DNA of 64,000 nt from Mesorhabditis belari (Eukaryota; Nematoda; Chromadorea; Rhabditida; Rhabditidae), in NCBI GenBank assembly GCA_958450365.1, contig CAUEEP010000879.1, forward strand, positions 387,501 to 451,500, given 5' to 3'. The notes under the pieces were generated by a model that was not told the origin of the DNA, did not search any database, and saw only the letters and a list, made by a program, of their open reading frames with translations. The position numbers and the translations under genes were made by a program. Below, one piece after another: positions 56,101-64,000 of this stretch (the first letter of the stretch is position 1; every line of letters starts with the position of its first letter).

Positions 56101-59100
56101 TTAATTGACTACCTTGACTAGGACATGAATCATGAAAGGACTGAATGAGAGCATCGGGGTGAGCCATTGGTGGATTCGGAGAAGCGGCTCCATCTCTTGT
56201 TGTATAGATGTAGACATGATCGACAGTTGAACAATGATCTCCTTGAGACATGAATGGACTTTCTGAAATGATTTGGGATAATGACAGAAAAAAGAGTAAG
56301 TAATTCAAGCTACAAGAATTCATAAAGCTTTACCCACCCATTGGACTTTCCGGGGAATCCGAGTCAAAGGCATGAGTTCGATTCAATAACTTTGAAGAAA
56401 CGAATGAAATATCGGGCTGAGTGAACAACTCGTAGACCAAACCGGCATCAATGATCTGGAGAATGGGTTTAGATTTCTTCAAAAATTCCATTTACCTTAT
56501 TTAAAGTGCTCAATGCAGAGAATTGTCTCACAGTGCCAGTGATCTGCAAGAATTGAAAGCAGAATTTTGACAAAGAAGCCAAAATAGAAATAAGCTGTTG
56601 TTTTCGGGTTTTCTTGTAGGTCGGCGTGGCTGAATCGTAGAACTCGATAGCTGTCTAAATTTGATGAATAAAGATATTTAGTCAACAAAAACAATACCAG
56701 GATTAATTTGTGAAGTAAGCCGCCTAAATGTGATTCAAAAGCCTCATGGTCGACATTTTGTGAGACATTCTCGAGCTCTTTCGCACACTTGATCAAAGAG
56801 TTCTGAAAAAACTTCAATTTAGCCTCAAAATTACTAATATCTTTACCTGAATCACTTCTAAGCATTCGGGATTTGAGGCCATCTTTTTGAGGAGCTCCCA
56901 CGCTTGTTCCCAGCTCACATTATCGATCACCGGATCAAGAGCATCTAAAGTTTTGGGTAAAAGTCAATAGGCGTTTTTTTATTATTTACTACGACTTTTA
57001 CTATATACTATATAGTCTATGATAGCGCTCAAAACGATTTAGACAGACGGTGGTAGACGGTAGTATTTTTTTTCTCTTTGTGAGATATCGACTTACAGTC
57101 AAAAACAAAGTTGTACCTTGATCAGTTTCTAATATTATGAGCCTAAAAGCTCTTATCTAGTTCGAGTTCTTACTATAGAATTCTCTCCATGTATTTTTTA
57201 GTCTAAAAAGTACATGGAGAATCTGAATTTGAGGTCAGATCTGCTCAAAAATGCTTAGTTATAAAGTTAAACAATTTGAGCTTGCGCCGAACTCAGGAGA
57301 ATCAAAAATTTTATGGTAAAAACTTGAACCAGATAAGGGCTTTTAGGCTCATAATATTAGAAACTGATCAAGGTACAACTTTTTTGAGTGTAAGTCGATA
57401 TCTCTCTCAAAAAGAGAAAAAAATACCATCGTCTAAACCATTTTGAGCGCTACTATATATTCCTCGCTATTATTAACGGTAAACTGACTTCTATGATGTG
57501 CAAAGCATCTCCTTGCAGCTGCCGCCAGATCTCTATTGTCTTTCGTTCCCCGATTTTTTCTCTGCAACTGAAGGGAGACCAGTGATTTGCGTCTCGCTGT
57601 TTCTTTTGCGGTTACAGTTTCTGGAAGTTACTTGTTAGTCTTGCTTTTTAACATCGTAGACTTGCTGAGCTTAAAAACAAGTCAATGCTGCTTAACTAGT
57701 TAACTTGATTTTCTGTTTATACCGAGTAGTGAGCAAGTTGAGACTGAAGGAGCGGCTGATGGACGAGGAGAGAGTGGAGCTTTGTTCAGAGAATGACGCT
57801 CGCCTTGGGACACTGAAAAATACGACTTTAGCAAGGTCTTTGGATCAAATCAAATTGAGAACAAGTTTAAAAGTTTAATCTAAAGCCAAATATAGATCTA
57901 TCACAAACCGTTATCCACTTGCAAACGATGATTGTGAGCGGATCTTGGAGTAGAAAACCCAAGTCTCGAATGCTCCTTTTCTTGTCCAGAGCAAGCCACC
58001 TACAATTTTGGATACAATATGAAAGCACAAATATTTTCCTGATATGAACTGGGTCAAATCAGAGATAAATTTTCGTAGTCATTAAAAAGATGAAAAATTT
58101 TGTGGGTAAAGCTGGAATTATAGTCGAAAAGCCGTACAATACAAAAAAATGAAAAACTATATTGGTACTTTTCCAACCTTGAACAATTCTTCAACACATG
58201 TTTGTTGCAAACTTCTCAATTCGGGTGCTAGATCGAGTGGGCAAATTCCTCGCATATTTTTCTTCTCAATTCTGAAAACAGACAAAAATGTTCAAACAGT
58301 CAGAATTAGGAAATGTGATCGTAATTTGTATATAATATGTCCGAAACTGAATGAAGATTCTTTTCGTTTAGTTTCTTTTAATTTTAGATTCTGCTTTTGT
58401 TGATATACAAGGTGCGTGAAAAGTTCTGTCCCTTTCTAAAAGACTACTTTTACAATGCGTTATGAAGTTTCTAAGACTCAAAACCTACAAAATTAGATTT
58501 TTCAAGCATTTTTAGATGACATTAGACCTCAAAGCTGCACAAGTCGATTTGAAGCAGGGCCTTAAATGGGAACGAGAATGCTCAACTGCATATTCAAAGC
58601 CATAATAAATTATAAGAAACTGTTTTTATAGCTAAATAGTGACTAAAAACTCATGAAAATATCAAATTCTAATTTGCTACGAAGCTAGGAAAGCTATTTT
58701 GACCTGTGACCAGAGGGTACTTCAAATGTTTTCATAAAAAGTTCTATAAAATTTTCTATATGAGTAAAATAGAAAATATGAAACAATTTTCTAGTGTAAA
58801 AACACTTGAAAAATCAAATTTTGTAGGTTTTGAGTCTTGGAAACTTCATAAAACATTGTAAAAGTAGTCTTTTAGGAAGTGACAGAACTTTTCATGGACC
58901 CTGTAGATGCAGGAACTAGTTGAATTCAGTTTCAGACGTCTGAAACTGATCAAAACAAAAATTTTTGTTCCGTTTTGGACGTAATTATATATAAAACCAA
59001 AGACCAAAATCTCACTGTGCCCCGAAGAAAATCAAAGTGTGAAGACAAGTCCAATTAAGTGGAGAATCTCGGGCAGCCAAGAGTAACGGTGTATTCCCAT

Positions 59101-60839
59101 CATCGTCTCCTGTAAGTAAAACATTAATGTATTACTACAAAGAGTCGACTTTTATTATACTTTGATAAAATTTACCTAGATTCACGTCAGCTCCATATGC
59201 AATAAGAAGAGCGATGAGTTCAGCACTTTGCACTCGCACCGCCACCCCCAACGGTGTCTGATCGATGATTGTGACCGCGCGGAGTTGGGTGCAAATCGAG
59301 CAGATCTCGGGAGTCATTGAATGGGTTCTAGAGAAAATTCGAATCGCTAAATGATTTAGTAAATTTCAACGGACCTTGGAATAATTGTTGTCAACGGGAT
59401 ATTTCCACTTGCTGTACAGTTTCCTTTACAATGGCACGTCGCTGTAGCATTTGGATCGTATCCACTTTTCAATAGCAGTTCAGCGATATCCTAAAGTTGA
59501 ATTTAAAGTAAAAATAAGAACTTTTGCCATCAGGTAAGAAATATATAATAGAATCAACATCATCAACAAAACTTTAGTGAAACCAAACCTTTTGTTTGTG
59601 GGCGACAGCCATGTGGAGAGTGTTGAGCACTGCACAAGTTGATCTGAACAAACAGAATTAAGAAATAGAATAGTTATTAAATCGAAATGTACTAAAAAAA
59701 GCAAAAATCTCCTACTTTCCGCCAGAATGCGTGGAAACGGTGCTGCTGGCGTTCGATCTCCGATGATTATTCCCGTGACGTCTTTGAGCCAAATCAGTGA
59801 GAGTGTTCGTTGAGCCTGTGGTTAGAGTTAGAAAAGTTAAAAAATGAAATATAATCAGCAAAACGACAAAAAAACTGGCTTTGTCTATTACTAGGGAACA
59901 ATGCCATAAAAATGATCAATTTTTATGGCATTGTTCCATTGAAAAGATCCATTTGTAGCTATGAAAACTTAACACCTAGGCACTATTTAAAAGAATCTAT
60001 TAGATCAATTTTAGAATTTATATTTTGATAATTTTGGTCTGAGCCCTTTTCTACAAAAACCTTCGAAGATCTCACCAATCGATGGCGATGTCGATAGCGG
60101 TTTGTTGAGATTATGTGCGGCCAAGAGTCGCTCCACCATTGTCATATCCTCATAGTGAATTGCCTGAATATTTCGAATTTTAGATTCACTTGAAATCCTT
60201 AGAGGTACCAGAAGGAGCAAAACCACACTCACTTCCAACATTTGTTCACTCAAATTTTGTGTGACCGAGGGCTTTCGGTCCTCTTTGATCAAATTTCGAT
60301 GAACGGCCGTGAAAGTAAAAGAACGGCCTGGAAAACGAGATATTTGAAGTCGGAATTTTCGATTTTCATTCTAATGTTCACAAATTTTACCTGTGTCTGT
60401 TGGTGTTCCAACAATCGATGATCCATCACTGCTTTCACCAGTATAGCGGCGACCAGATAAGCCTAAAAGATCAAGGATTTCAATACGATTTCAAAAACAG
60501 ATTTCAATCTGAAAGCTTTCAATACAACCAAGGAATTATGTAACTTTTGAAGGCATTTCTATTCTATTTTGTTACCAGATTGTCCACTTTGTTGTCGTTG
60601 AAGTCGTTGTCTCAATCTTTTCGCCGTCGATACAGTACTTTCATGATTGGCAAGCTCGGATGAATAGCCAAAGGTATAACTGAAAACGAAAGAATATTAA
60701 CTTTTTATCTAAAGTCAGTATTCTTTTTGAATATATGATAAACAAACCGATCATTGTGTTCCATTGATGACTCTCTTGATTGAGTCATTTTATGTATTGG
60801 TGGAGATGAACCATATGCTCCTTTACCCGCTGAAGACAT
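35197..60839 (-). CDS. plc-1: Giant phospholipase C-epsilon with ankyrin and FERM-like N-terminus
   Basis: Around 75 exons can be joined in phase from [10 protein letters not shown] (60839) to the TAA at 35197, well over 3,000 residues. Domains in order: ankyrin repeats, HEAT/ARM-like helices, a Ser/Arg-rich linker, a FERM-like module, RasGEF, PH, EF-hands, PLC X and Y, C2, and two RA domains. The second half follows human PLCE1 domain by domain. Catalytic residues are visible in [29 protein letters not shown] and IYHGHT. The enzyme splits PIP2 into IP3 and diacylglycerol; RasGEF and RA link it to Rap/Ras. The ankyrin-FERM half is not part of PLC-epsilon as I know it. It could be a separate upstream gene, but I found no in-frame stop or out-of-phase junction between the halves. 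Introns carry at least nine transposon-like insertions. Confidence 0.8.
35575..35668. repeat. 9-10 bp tandem repeat (ATTGAATTG)
   Basis: About nine copies of ATTGAATTG, preceded by ATAGATTGA variants, lie in an intron near the 3' end of the PLC gene. The repeat reads as Asn-Ser-Ile or Ile-Glu-Leu repeats in spurious frames. Confidence 0.95.
35853..36055. repeat. Minisatellite AAAGGAACTATA
   Basis: About 16 imperfect copies of a 12-base unit (AAAGGAACTATA and variants with ACCAT, ATTAT, GAGCT) fill an intron next to the RA2 region of the PLC gene. Confidence 0.95.
38504..38891. mobile_element. hAT-type MITE with 8-bp target duplication, rearranged copy
   Basis: The ends GGGGGTGGGACAAATGCGAC and TCGCATTTGTCCCACC match the element at 28862-29185. 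It is flanked by exact 8-bp copies GTAATTTT (38496-38503 and 38892-38899). The interior carries an extra inverted copy of the segment beside GCCCAAATTTGAC, giving a long internal palindrome. It lies in the intron between the C2 and RA1 exons of the PLC gene. Confidence 0.92.
38980..43375 (-). other. PLC-epsilon catalytic block: EF, X, Y and C2
   Basis: The EF region starts at about 43.37 kb ([20 protein letters not shown], then DVFHEIV). The X domain follows at 42.2-41.0 kb, with the two catalytic His (SSHNTYL, IYHGHT) and metal-binding ELDCWD. An acidic linker ([19 protein letters not shown]) lies near 40.8 kb. Y runs from [15 protein letters not shown] (40.4 kb) to [17 protein letters not shown] (39.7 kb). 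C2 covers [20 protein letters not shown] to [18 protein letters not shown] (39.4-39.08 kb). The acidic X-Y linker is the usual autoinhibitory plug. Confidence 0.9.
44855..44913 (+). promoter_or_regulatory. Candidate intronic promoter: octamer plus TATA
   Basis: An octamer ATGCAAAT (44855-44862) is followed 43 bp later by TATATAAGG (44905-44913). Upstream there is a cluster of TAATTAAT-type homeodomain sites (44745-44845). It lies in the 1.8-kb PLC intron between the PH-EF linker and EF exons. TATA orientation suggests plus-strand transcription, antisense to PLC, but an alternative PLC promoter is possible. Confidence 0.35.
45273..45447 (-). other. Tandemly duplicated micro-exons in the PLC gene
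   Basis: Exon 45447-45388 (60 nt) encodes [19 protein letters not shown], and exon 45341-45273 (69 nt) encodes [18 protein letters not shown] after a short lead. Both are phase 1/1 and multiples of three, so either can be skipped without a frameshift. They lie in the linker between the PH and EF domains and add Ser/Arg/Thr-Pro sites. Confidence 0.75.
46010..48980 (-). other. RasGEF (CDC25-like) and PH domains of PLC-epsilon
   Basis: The RasGEF segment starts [20 protein letters not shown] (about 48.8 kb). It passes through [20 protein letters not shown] and [19 protein letters not shown] and ends near [17 protein letters not shown] begins [20 protein letters not shown] and continues through [16 protein letters not shown] and the amphipathic [15 protein letters not shown]. 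Order and motifs match human PLCE1. The RasGEF part is known to activate Rap1 in mammals. Confidence 0.85.
47877..48269. mobile_element. Mariner-type MITE in a PLC intron
   Basis: The terminal repeats CAGGGTGTTCAATATTTATG and its right-end counterpart (CATAAATATTGAATACCCGG) span 25 bp with two mismatches. TA is duplicated at 47875-47876 and 48270-48271. There is no transposase; internal open frames are accidental. It lies between two RasGEF exons. A related half-end (GGTGTTCAATAATTACAGGG) is at about 61908. Confidence 0.9.
49000..50530 (-). other. FERM-like module preceding RasGEF
   Basis: F2-like helices appear as [17 protein letters not shown] and [20 protein letters not shown]. The F2/F3 hinge reads [20 protein letters not shown] followed by FQVKE. 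F3, a PTB/PH-like lobe, contains [19 protein letters not shown] and [18 protein letters not shown], and ends with the helix [17 protein letters not shown]. The last exon of F3 (49143-49016) runs on in frame into the RasGEF exon, so these two belong to one protein. Domain identity is inferred from fold-like pattern, not from a search. Confidence 0.6.
49139..49313. mobile_element. piggyBac-type MITE with TTAA duplication
   Basis: The ends CACATTCACGACG and CGTCGCCAATGTG are inverted copies of about 13 bp. They are flanked by exact TTAA on both sides (49135-49138 and 49314-49317), the target of piggyBac transposases. The element is 175 bp. It lies at the intron just before the exon joining the FERM-like lobe to RasGEF, and its left TTAA end is close to the exon boundary. 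Confidence 0.88.
50618..50853. mobile_element. Mariner MITE with canonical TTAGGTTGG end
   Basis: The left end TTAGGTTGGTGAATAAGTCC and right end GACTTATTCACCAGCCTAA are inverted copies flanked by TA. The end sequence is of the classic mariner type. Within it lies a copy of the interspersed repeat with GTCTTTTCGTTTTTTCGTAC. It is located in a PLC intron upstream of the FERM-like exons. Confidence 0.9.
51270..54480 (-). other. Basic, Ser-rich linker
   Basis: The exons encode a low-complexity linker: [18 protein letters not shown], then [23 protein letters not shown] sequence, Pro-rich [18 protein letters not shown], and [20 protein letters not shown]. Many potential phosphorylation sites and a proline-rich SH3-type site are visible. 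At the upstream end a coil ([20 protein letters not shown]) joins AIDSTPHK through a GTTAAG donor. Confidence 0.6.
52556..53082 (+). mobile_element. Relic transposon with HTH protein fragment
   Basis: A plus-strand frame (52583-52903) ends [20 protein letters not shown] followed by [16 protein letters not shown], then after a stop RWIGKK. This is the helix-turn-helix signature of pogo- or Tigger-like transposases. Left AATAGAAGTCCC and right GGGGCTTCTATT ends are similar inverted copies, and the right end forms a perfect 24-bp palindrome (53059-53082). It is antisense in a PLC intron. Catalytic domain absent. Confidence 0.55.
54578..55288 (+). pseudogene. Truncated mariner-like (maT, DD37D-type) transposase
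   Basis: The frame 54578-54985 contains [20 protein letters not shown], then [13 protein letters not shown] (second catalytic Asp) and [13 protein letters not shown] (third Asp, maT-type). A stop follows, and the frame continues with [20 protein letters not shown], another stop and [15 protein letters not shown]. The N-terminal DNA-binding domain and first Asp are missing. The right end reads GGGGCGCCCTGTATA at about 55274-55288. It lies antisense in a PLC intron. Confidence 0.85.
57009..57459. mobile_element. Inverted-repeat MITE in a PLC intron
   Basis: The arms are about 150 bp each. The left contains AGCGCTCAAAACGATTTAGAC, and the right ends GTCTAAACCATTTTGAGCGC. Both carry blocks around GTTGTACCTTGATCAGTTTC and its complement, and TATATAGT ends. 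A secondary hairpin with TCTCCATGTA/TACATGGAGA lies in the loop. Confidence 0.85.
58408..58903. mobile_element. Mariner-type inverted-repeat MITE in a PLC intron
   Basis: The outer ends are CAAGGTGCGTGAAAAGTTCT and AGAACTTTTCATGGACCCTG, flanked by TA at 58406-58407 and 58904-58905. The arms of about 105 bp include GACTACTTTTACAATGCGTT and its partner. There is no coding capacity. Confidence 0.88.
59896..59938. repeat. Perfect 19-bp palindrome
   Basis: GGAACAATGCCATAAAAAT pairs exactly with ATTTTTATGGCATTGTTCC across a 5-base loop. It lies in an intron of the ankyrin region. Confidence 0.92.
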
Positions 60840-61514
60840 TCTGGCTGAATTACCTGAAAGCATTTCATCCAGAAAATGAACGAGTGAAGAAAATCGTTCA
60901 CCCATACCGAGTATAATCAAAGAAAAAAGATAACTCCTAATCAAGTGCTTTTGTAGGCTAATCGTTTTGAGAATCCGGAAAGATTTTATGAGTCAGAAGA
61001 AGGGAAATATTAAAGGGGCTCTTGTAAAAAATGAGATTATCCCCACAAAGACTTACAAAAAAAAAGAAAAGGAGACAAGTGGAGGAGGTATTTTTGAAAA
61101 CAATCAAGAAATTGATTAGAAATGTTTAGAGAAAATTGTGTGAGATTAGGGGAATCACGAGGAAAGAAAGGGGTAGCTGGAAAGGAAAGGTCGGGGATCG
61201 GAAAACTATTGTTGCCATTTCATCTTGTGTTCCTGGATCCACTCGTGGCAATTTCTATCGGTCGGGTCAGGCTAGGAACTGTCTTCTGTCCTTCTGGTCT
61301 GTCTTTGCTTCAAGTCTGACTAGGGAGACTCAAGTCAGATTTCATCGCCAATCCGCATCAAACCAATATGGGTTTCGCCAGTCGAACACGGGTAACACGA
61401 TGACGTTTTTAGTTTTTACCTAAATGCTCTAGATTTTTTTTAAAACGCAAAAGAAGTCTAACTCCCTAATGCACTAATCAGGGTATATAAGCACCGTCAT
61501 CGTTAAGGCAATGA
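60840..61514. other. Upstream region of the long PLC gene
   Basis: A TTTCAG acceptor at about 60854-60859 (minus) precedes the first ATG by about 15 bases, which could be a trans-splice site. A TATA-like GGGTATATAAG lies at about 61481 in plus orientation. No gene seen. Confidence 0.4.
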
Positions 61515-61876
61515 AGTGAATCCGTGGTGCAATGGTAGTGCCACCATTTCCCTTTCTTGACACCCGAGCTCGACTGCCCCTGCGCGCAATTCATTTTGGT
61601 TTTTTGCTTTTCATATTTTCATTTTCTTTTACGAAAATAACATTGATTTCCAAGCTACTTTTCAGAAATGGATCTGGTTCCAGATGTTGCTATTGCTATT
61701 TTAGCCCAAAGGCTCCAACGAATTGGTAGCAACGTTAAGAAAGCAACACGAGAAGAGAGAAGATCCTAAAGATGTTCAAAACATTAAAACAAAAAAAAAT
61801 TCAAAAAAGTCTATCCAAGTCGAACTCGGGTGCCAAAAAAGGGAAAATGGCACTACCACTGCACCACGGATTCACT
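61515..61876. mobile_element. Inverted-repeat element whose arms are tRNA-like
   Basis: The left arm (61515-61585) begins AGTGAATCCGTGGTGCAATG. The right arm (61812-61876) is its reverse complement. Each arm, read inwards, resembles a tRNA 5' half (CCGTGGTGCAATGGTAGTGC, A box) followed by a B-box-like GAGTTCGACTTGG. The right arm is followed by T-runs on its own strand. The loop encodes nothing recognisable. Confidence 0.75.
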
Positions 61877-64000
61877 CCGCCCCCCTGGCGATGGCGGTCC
61901 TTATGCAAGGTGTTCAATAATTACAGGGACTCGGTATTTTAAGTGTAACTCAACACTGAGATGTGCAAACATCCCATGCTTTGTTTTAATAGAAAATTCA
62001 AATATTTTTCTACGGTGGATTCTTAGATTTGACGAAAAAACTTTTTCTGCCTTTTTTATAGAACCTCAAAGTTGGCAGTCAGGAGTTGCTTGGCGCGGCA
62101 TTTGTTTTTAGAGGAAAATGAAAATGGGTTTCGGTGCAAGACTTAGTACTCAACCTAATATGAAAAATACTTTGTATTATGTACATATACATGAAAATCC
62201 GTTCCCTAGTGATCCGGGCCTTCCAGAAGCTAGGTCTGGTTGGAACATGACTTTCCGTGACTCTCAGCTTACTACCGTTTCCGTTGACTCTCAGCAACTA
62301 CCATAACTGAACACTCCATCTCGAAAACAACCCAGTTTGGACAAATTGATTTTGCGTCAAACTAATTTTCGATAATCAAATTTTCTTCTTTACGAAATGA
62401 ATGAACTCTTCCCACATCGTGGCTTCGCTTTTGAAAGAATTCAATCAATACAATCAAACTTTTCTCTTTGTCTTGTCTCATCATATTCTTATTTCCATTT
62501 CTCGTTATGTTTCGTTAATCCTAGATGAGTTTCTCAATATCACATCAATATAAAAAGTGAAGAAATCCAATCATTTGCGTAGTTTCGATTCGATGAAAGG
62601 ATTCTATGGAAATCCTTTTCTAGATGGATTCCCTCAAAGAAGAAAAGAGGGGGGAAATCCTCTTTTCTTTTTTCTTCTCAATCCGAATGTTCTCATATCC
62701 GGTAAAAAACTTGTACAAAACTACCAAAAAAGAAAGTAGCCAAAAGTGAGGAAGAGATAAGTTGTAAATAAGAAAATTTGTAAATTTAATCGATTTTAAC
62801 TTGTAATCTCTAAAGGAGGCATGTAAAATACAAAGGAAAAATCAGAAAAATAATTGAAAATTGTAAACTAATGTCATCTGGCAAGTTTATGTCAAAAGAT
62901 AAGAAAATAATGAACTGTGAAATACTCAGATCGACCGGAATTGCTTCTGATTCAAAATGAGATTTCAGAACAAAATGGAAACGATTTTCTTTGGGTAACC
63001 TTTTTGTGGTTAATCTCACAGAATATTTGAGTTGAATGGAAGTGGGGAAGAGAGGTGATTGAAAAGAAGAAGAGAAAGAAGAAGAGAAAGAAGAAGAGAA
63101 AGAAGAAGAGAAAGAAGAAGAAGAAACAAAAGAAATCTCTAATGAGGTTGATATCTCTGTATCTCATTTCATGGCTTCTCTTCAACAATGAGATTTTGAG
63201 GAAAATGGAAATGAACAAATTGGGAAAGGAGTAATCATTTGAATGAAAAAATTTAGGGCTTAAAGTGGTTATGAAATGCGATTGTGAATTTGATTTGGTG
63301 GATTTTACGGAAATTGGAAAATTGGGGAGTTTGGAGTTTTTTTGGGGACAGAGGTATGAAAACGTAGGCATCTCGGTAATTTCCGGTTTAAAGACACAAA
63401 ATTATCATATCTTATTGGCAAACTGCCCTCGAGCTTTGCCAGTTTGCCTGTCTTACTGCCAGCTTCATCACAACCATAATATTTTGTTTTGAATATGAGT
63501 CGGCTTGATTACTCAAGTCTTTTGCATCAGGAAGTGTTTGGGTTTTGTAAAAGACGATATGATATAACGATCTCTATTATATATAAAACAGAAGAGACGT
63601 CTGTCCGTCCGTCTGTGCGCAGCCATTGGCGAAAAGGGGCGAGGCTTAGATTGAGTGGAAAACGCGAACGTTAGTGAGCATTTTCCGCTGGTGAGATGAT
63701 AAAGACACGATATGATGAGTGATAACATTTCTTAAAATTCAAATTGGGTGGAATCTCTATATCAAGAACTAATCTAAGGAATAACCCTAAAAGATTAGAC
63801 ATTCAGACGTTGAAAATAAACCCAACAAAAAAAGGAAAAGATCTGCTAAAGGAGGGAAAGTTTTTAATTTAGCTTTAAGGAAGCCATGGGGAAAATGGAG
63901 AAAAGATTGAAAGAGAAATGGCTTCTCTCTTGACTTGGGCACTTTCTTCATTTCCTTCCAAGAATATCCGAACAGAAAAGAAAATGGATTTGATTAGATT
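61877..64000. other. Intergenic, no gene seen
   Basis: It holds a half-end of the CAGGGTGTTCAATA-type MITE (61908-61935) and a GAAGAAGAGAAA purine microsatellite (63060-63128). A GC-richer block lies at 63598-63680. Open frames are short and unsupported. Confidence 0.45.
63060..63128. repeat. Purine microsatellite (GAAGAAGAGAAA)
   Basis: Several copies of the 12-base unit GAAGAAGAGAAA lie in a row on the plus strand, producing a poly-Phe/Leu frame on the other strand. Confidence 0.95.

Larger units (their letters stand above)
54480..57640 (-). other. HEAT/ARM-like helical region
   Basis: Successive exons encode amphipathic helices: [75 protein letters not shown] and [38 protein letters not shown] follows. 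The periodicity fits an ARM or HEAT solenoid; a homology search would be needed to fix the family. Confidence 0.5.
58140..60290 (-). other. Ankyrin-repeat region
   Basis: Repeats are recognisable as [20 protein letters not shown] followed by [27 protein letters not shown] then AYGADVNLG follows, then [20 protein letters not shown] with TLIFFGAQ, and finally [14 protein letters not shown]. An earlier partial one contains [17 protein letters not shown]. At least four repeats with normal TPL and GAD motifs are visible. Confidence 0.75.

Noticed and set aside
63598..63690. GC-richer block resembling a conserved RNA
   Set aside because: I could find no cloverleaf, snRNA or other known RNA signature; it may be part of a repeat.
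1..64000. CRISPR array, rRNA genes or operon-type gene clusters
   Set aside because: Repeats present are eukaryotic tandem repeats and MITEs; no spaced identical repeats and no rRNA-like sequence were seen.

Overview
This window is nematode nuclear DNA. It is AT-rich, with many short introns (about 36-150 bp) that start GTAAG/GTGAG and end TTTCAG or TTTTAG. Genes sit on both strands, and its chemoreceptor, cys-loop channel and PLC-epsilon families are typical of worms. I found no prokaryotic gene layout, CRISPR array or rRNA. All exon structures below were spliced by hand from splice signals and reading-frame phase, so exact junctions are predictions.

Layout. 0.7-2.4 kb (-) is a seven-helix chemoreceptor-like receptor. 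4.2-4.5 kb (-) is a tiny secreted peptide precursor. 7.35-9.0 kb is a nearly intact Tc1/mariner-superfamily element with 225-bp inverted repeats and a frameshifted DDE transposase. 15.1-15.8 kb (+) is a 160-residue secreted protein of unknown function. 16.9-19.7 kb is a large fold-back (arms about 260 bp) that encloses another tiny secreted peptide gene. 21.0-21.4 kb holds a LINE reverse-transcriptase relic. 21.5-23.5 kb (-) is a ten-exon secreted class 3 lipase. 25.8-27.2 kb (+) is a C2H2 zinc-finger protein. 27.8-29.3 kb (-) is an HP1-like protein with a chromodomain and a chromo-shadow domain. 32.2-34.8 kb (+) is a cys-loop ligand-gated anion-channel subunit. From 60.8 down to 35.2 kb (-) runs one very long spliced reading frame whose second half is clearly phospholipase C-epsilon (RasGEF, PH, EF, X, Y, C2, RA1, RA2). 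Its first half carries ankyrin repeats, helical HEAT/ARM-like segments, a basic Ser-rich linker and a FERM-like module. 61-64 kb is intergenic.

The non-coding part is rich in small transposons, many inside introns: two hAT-type MITEs with perfect 8-bp target duplications, two piggyBac-type MITEs (one flanked by TTAA), several mariner-type MITEs with TA duplications, fold-backs, minisatellites, and at least five degenerate tRNA-like modules, each followed by a T-run. The recurrence of tRNA-like, Pol III-type modules in introns and inside inverted-repeat elements is the most unusual non-coding signal. The apparent ankyrin/FERM extension of PLC-epsilon is the most unusual coding signal.

The genes do not form an operon. 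The only functional theme is signalling (receptor, channel, secreted peptides, Ras/Rap-linked PLC-epsilon), alongside two nuclear proteins and a lipase.
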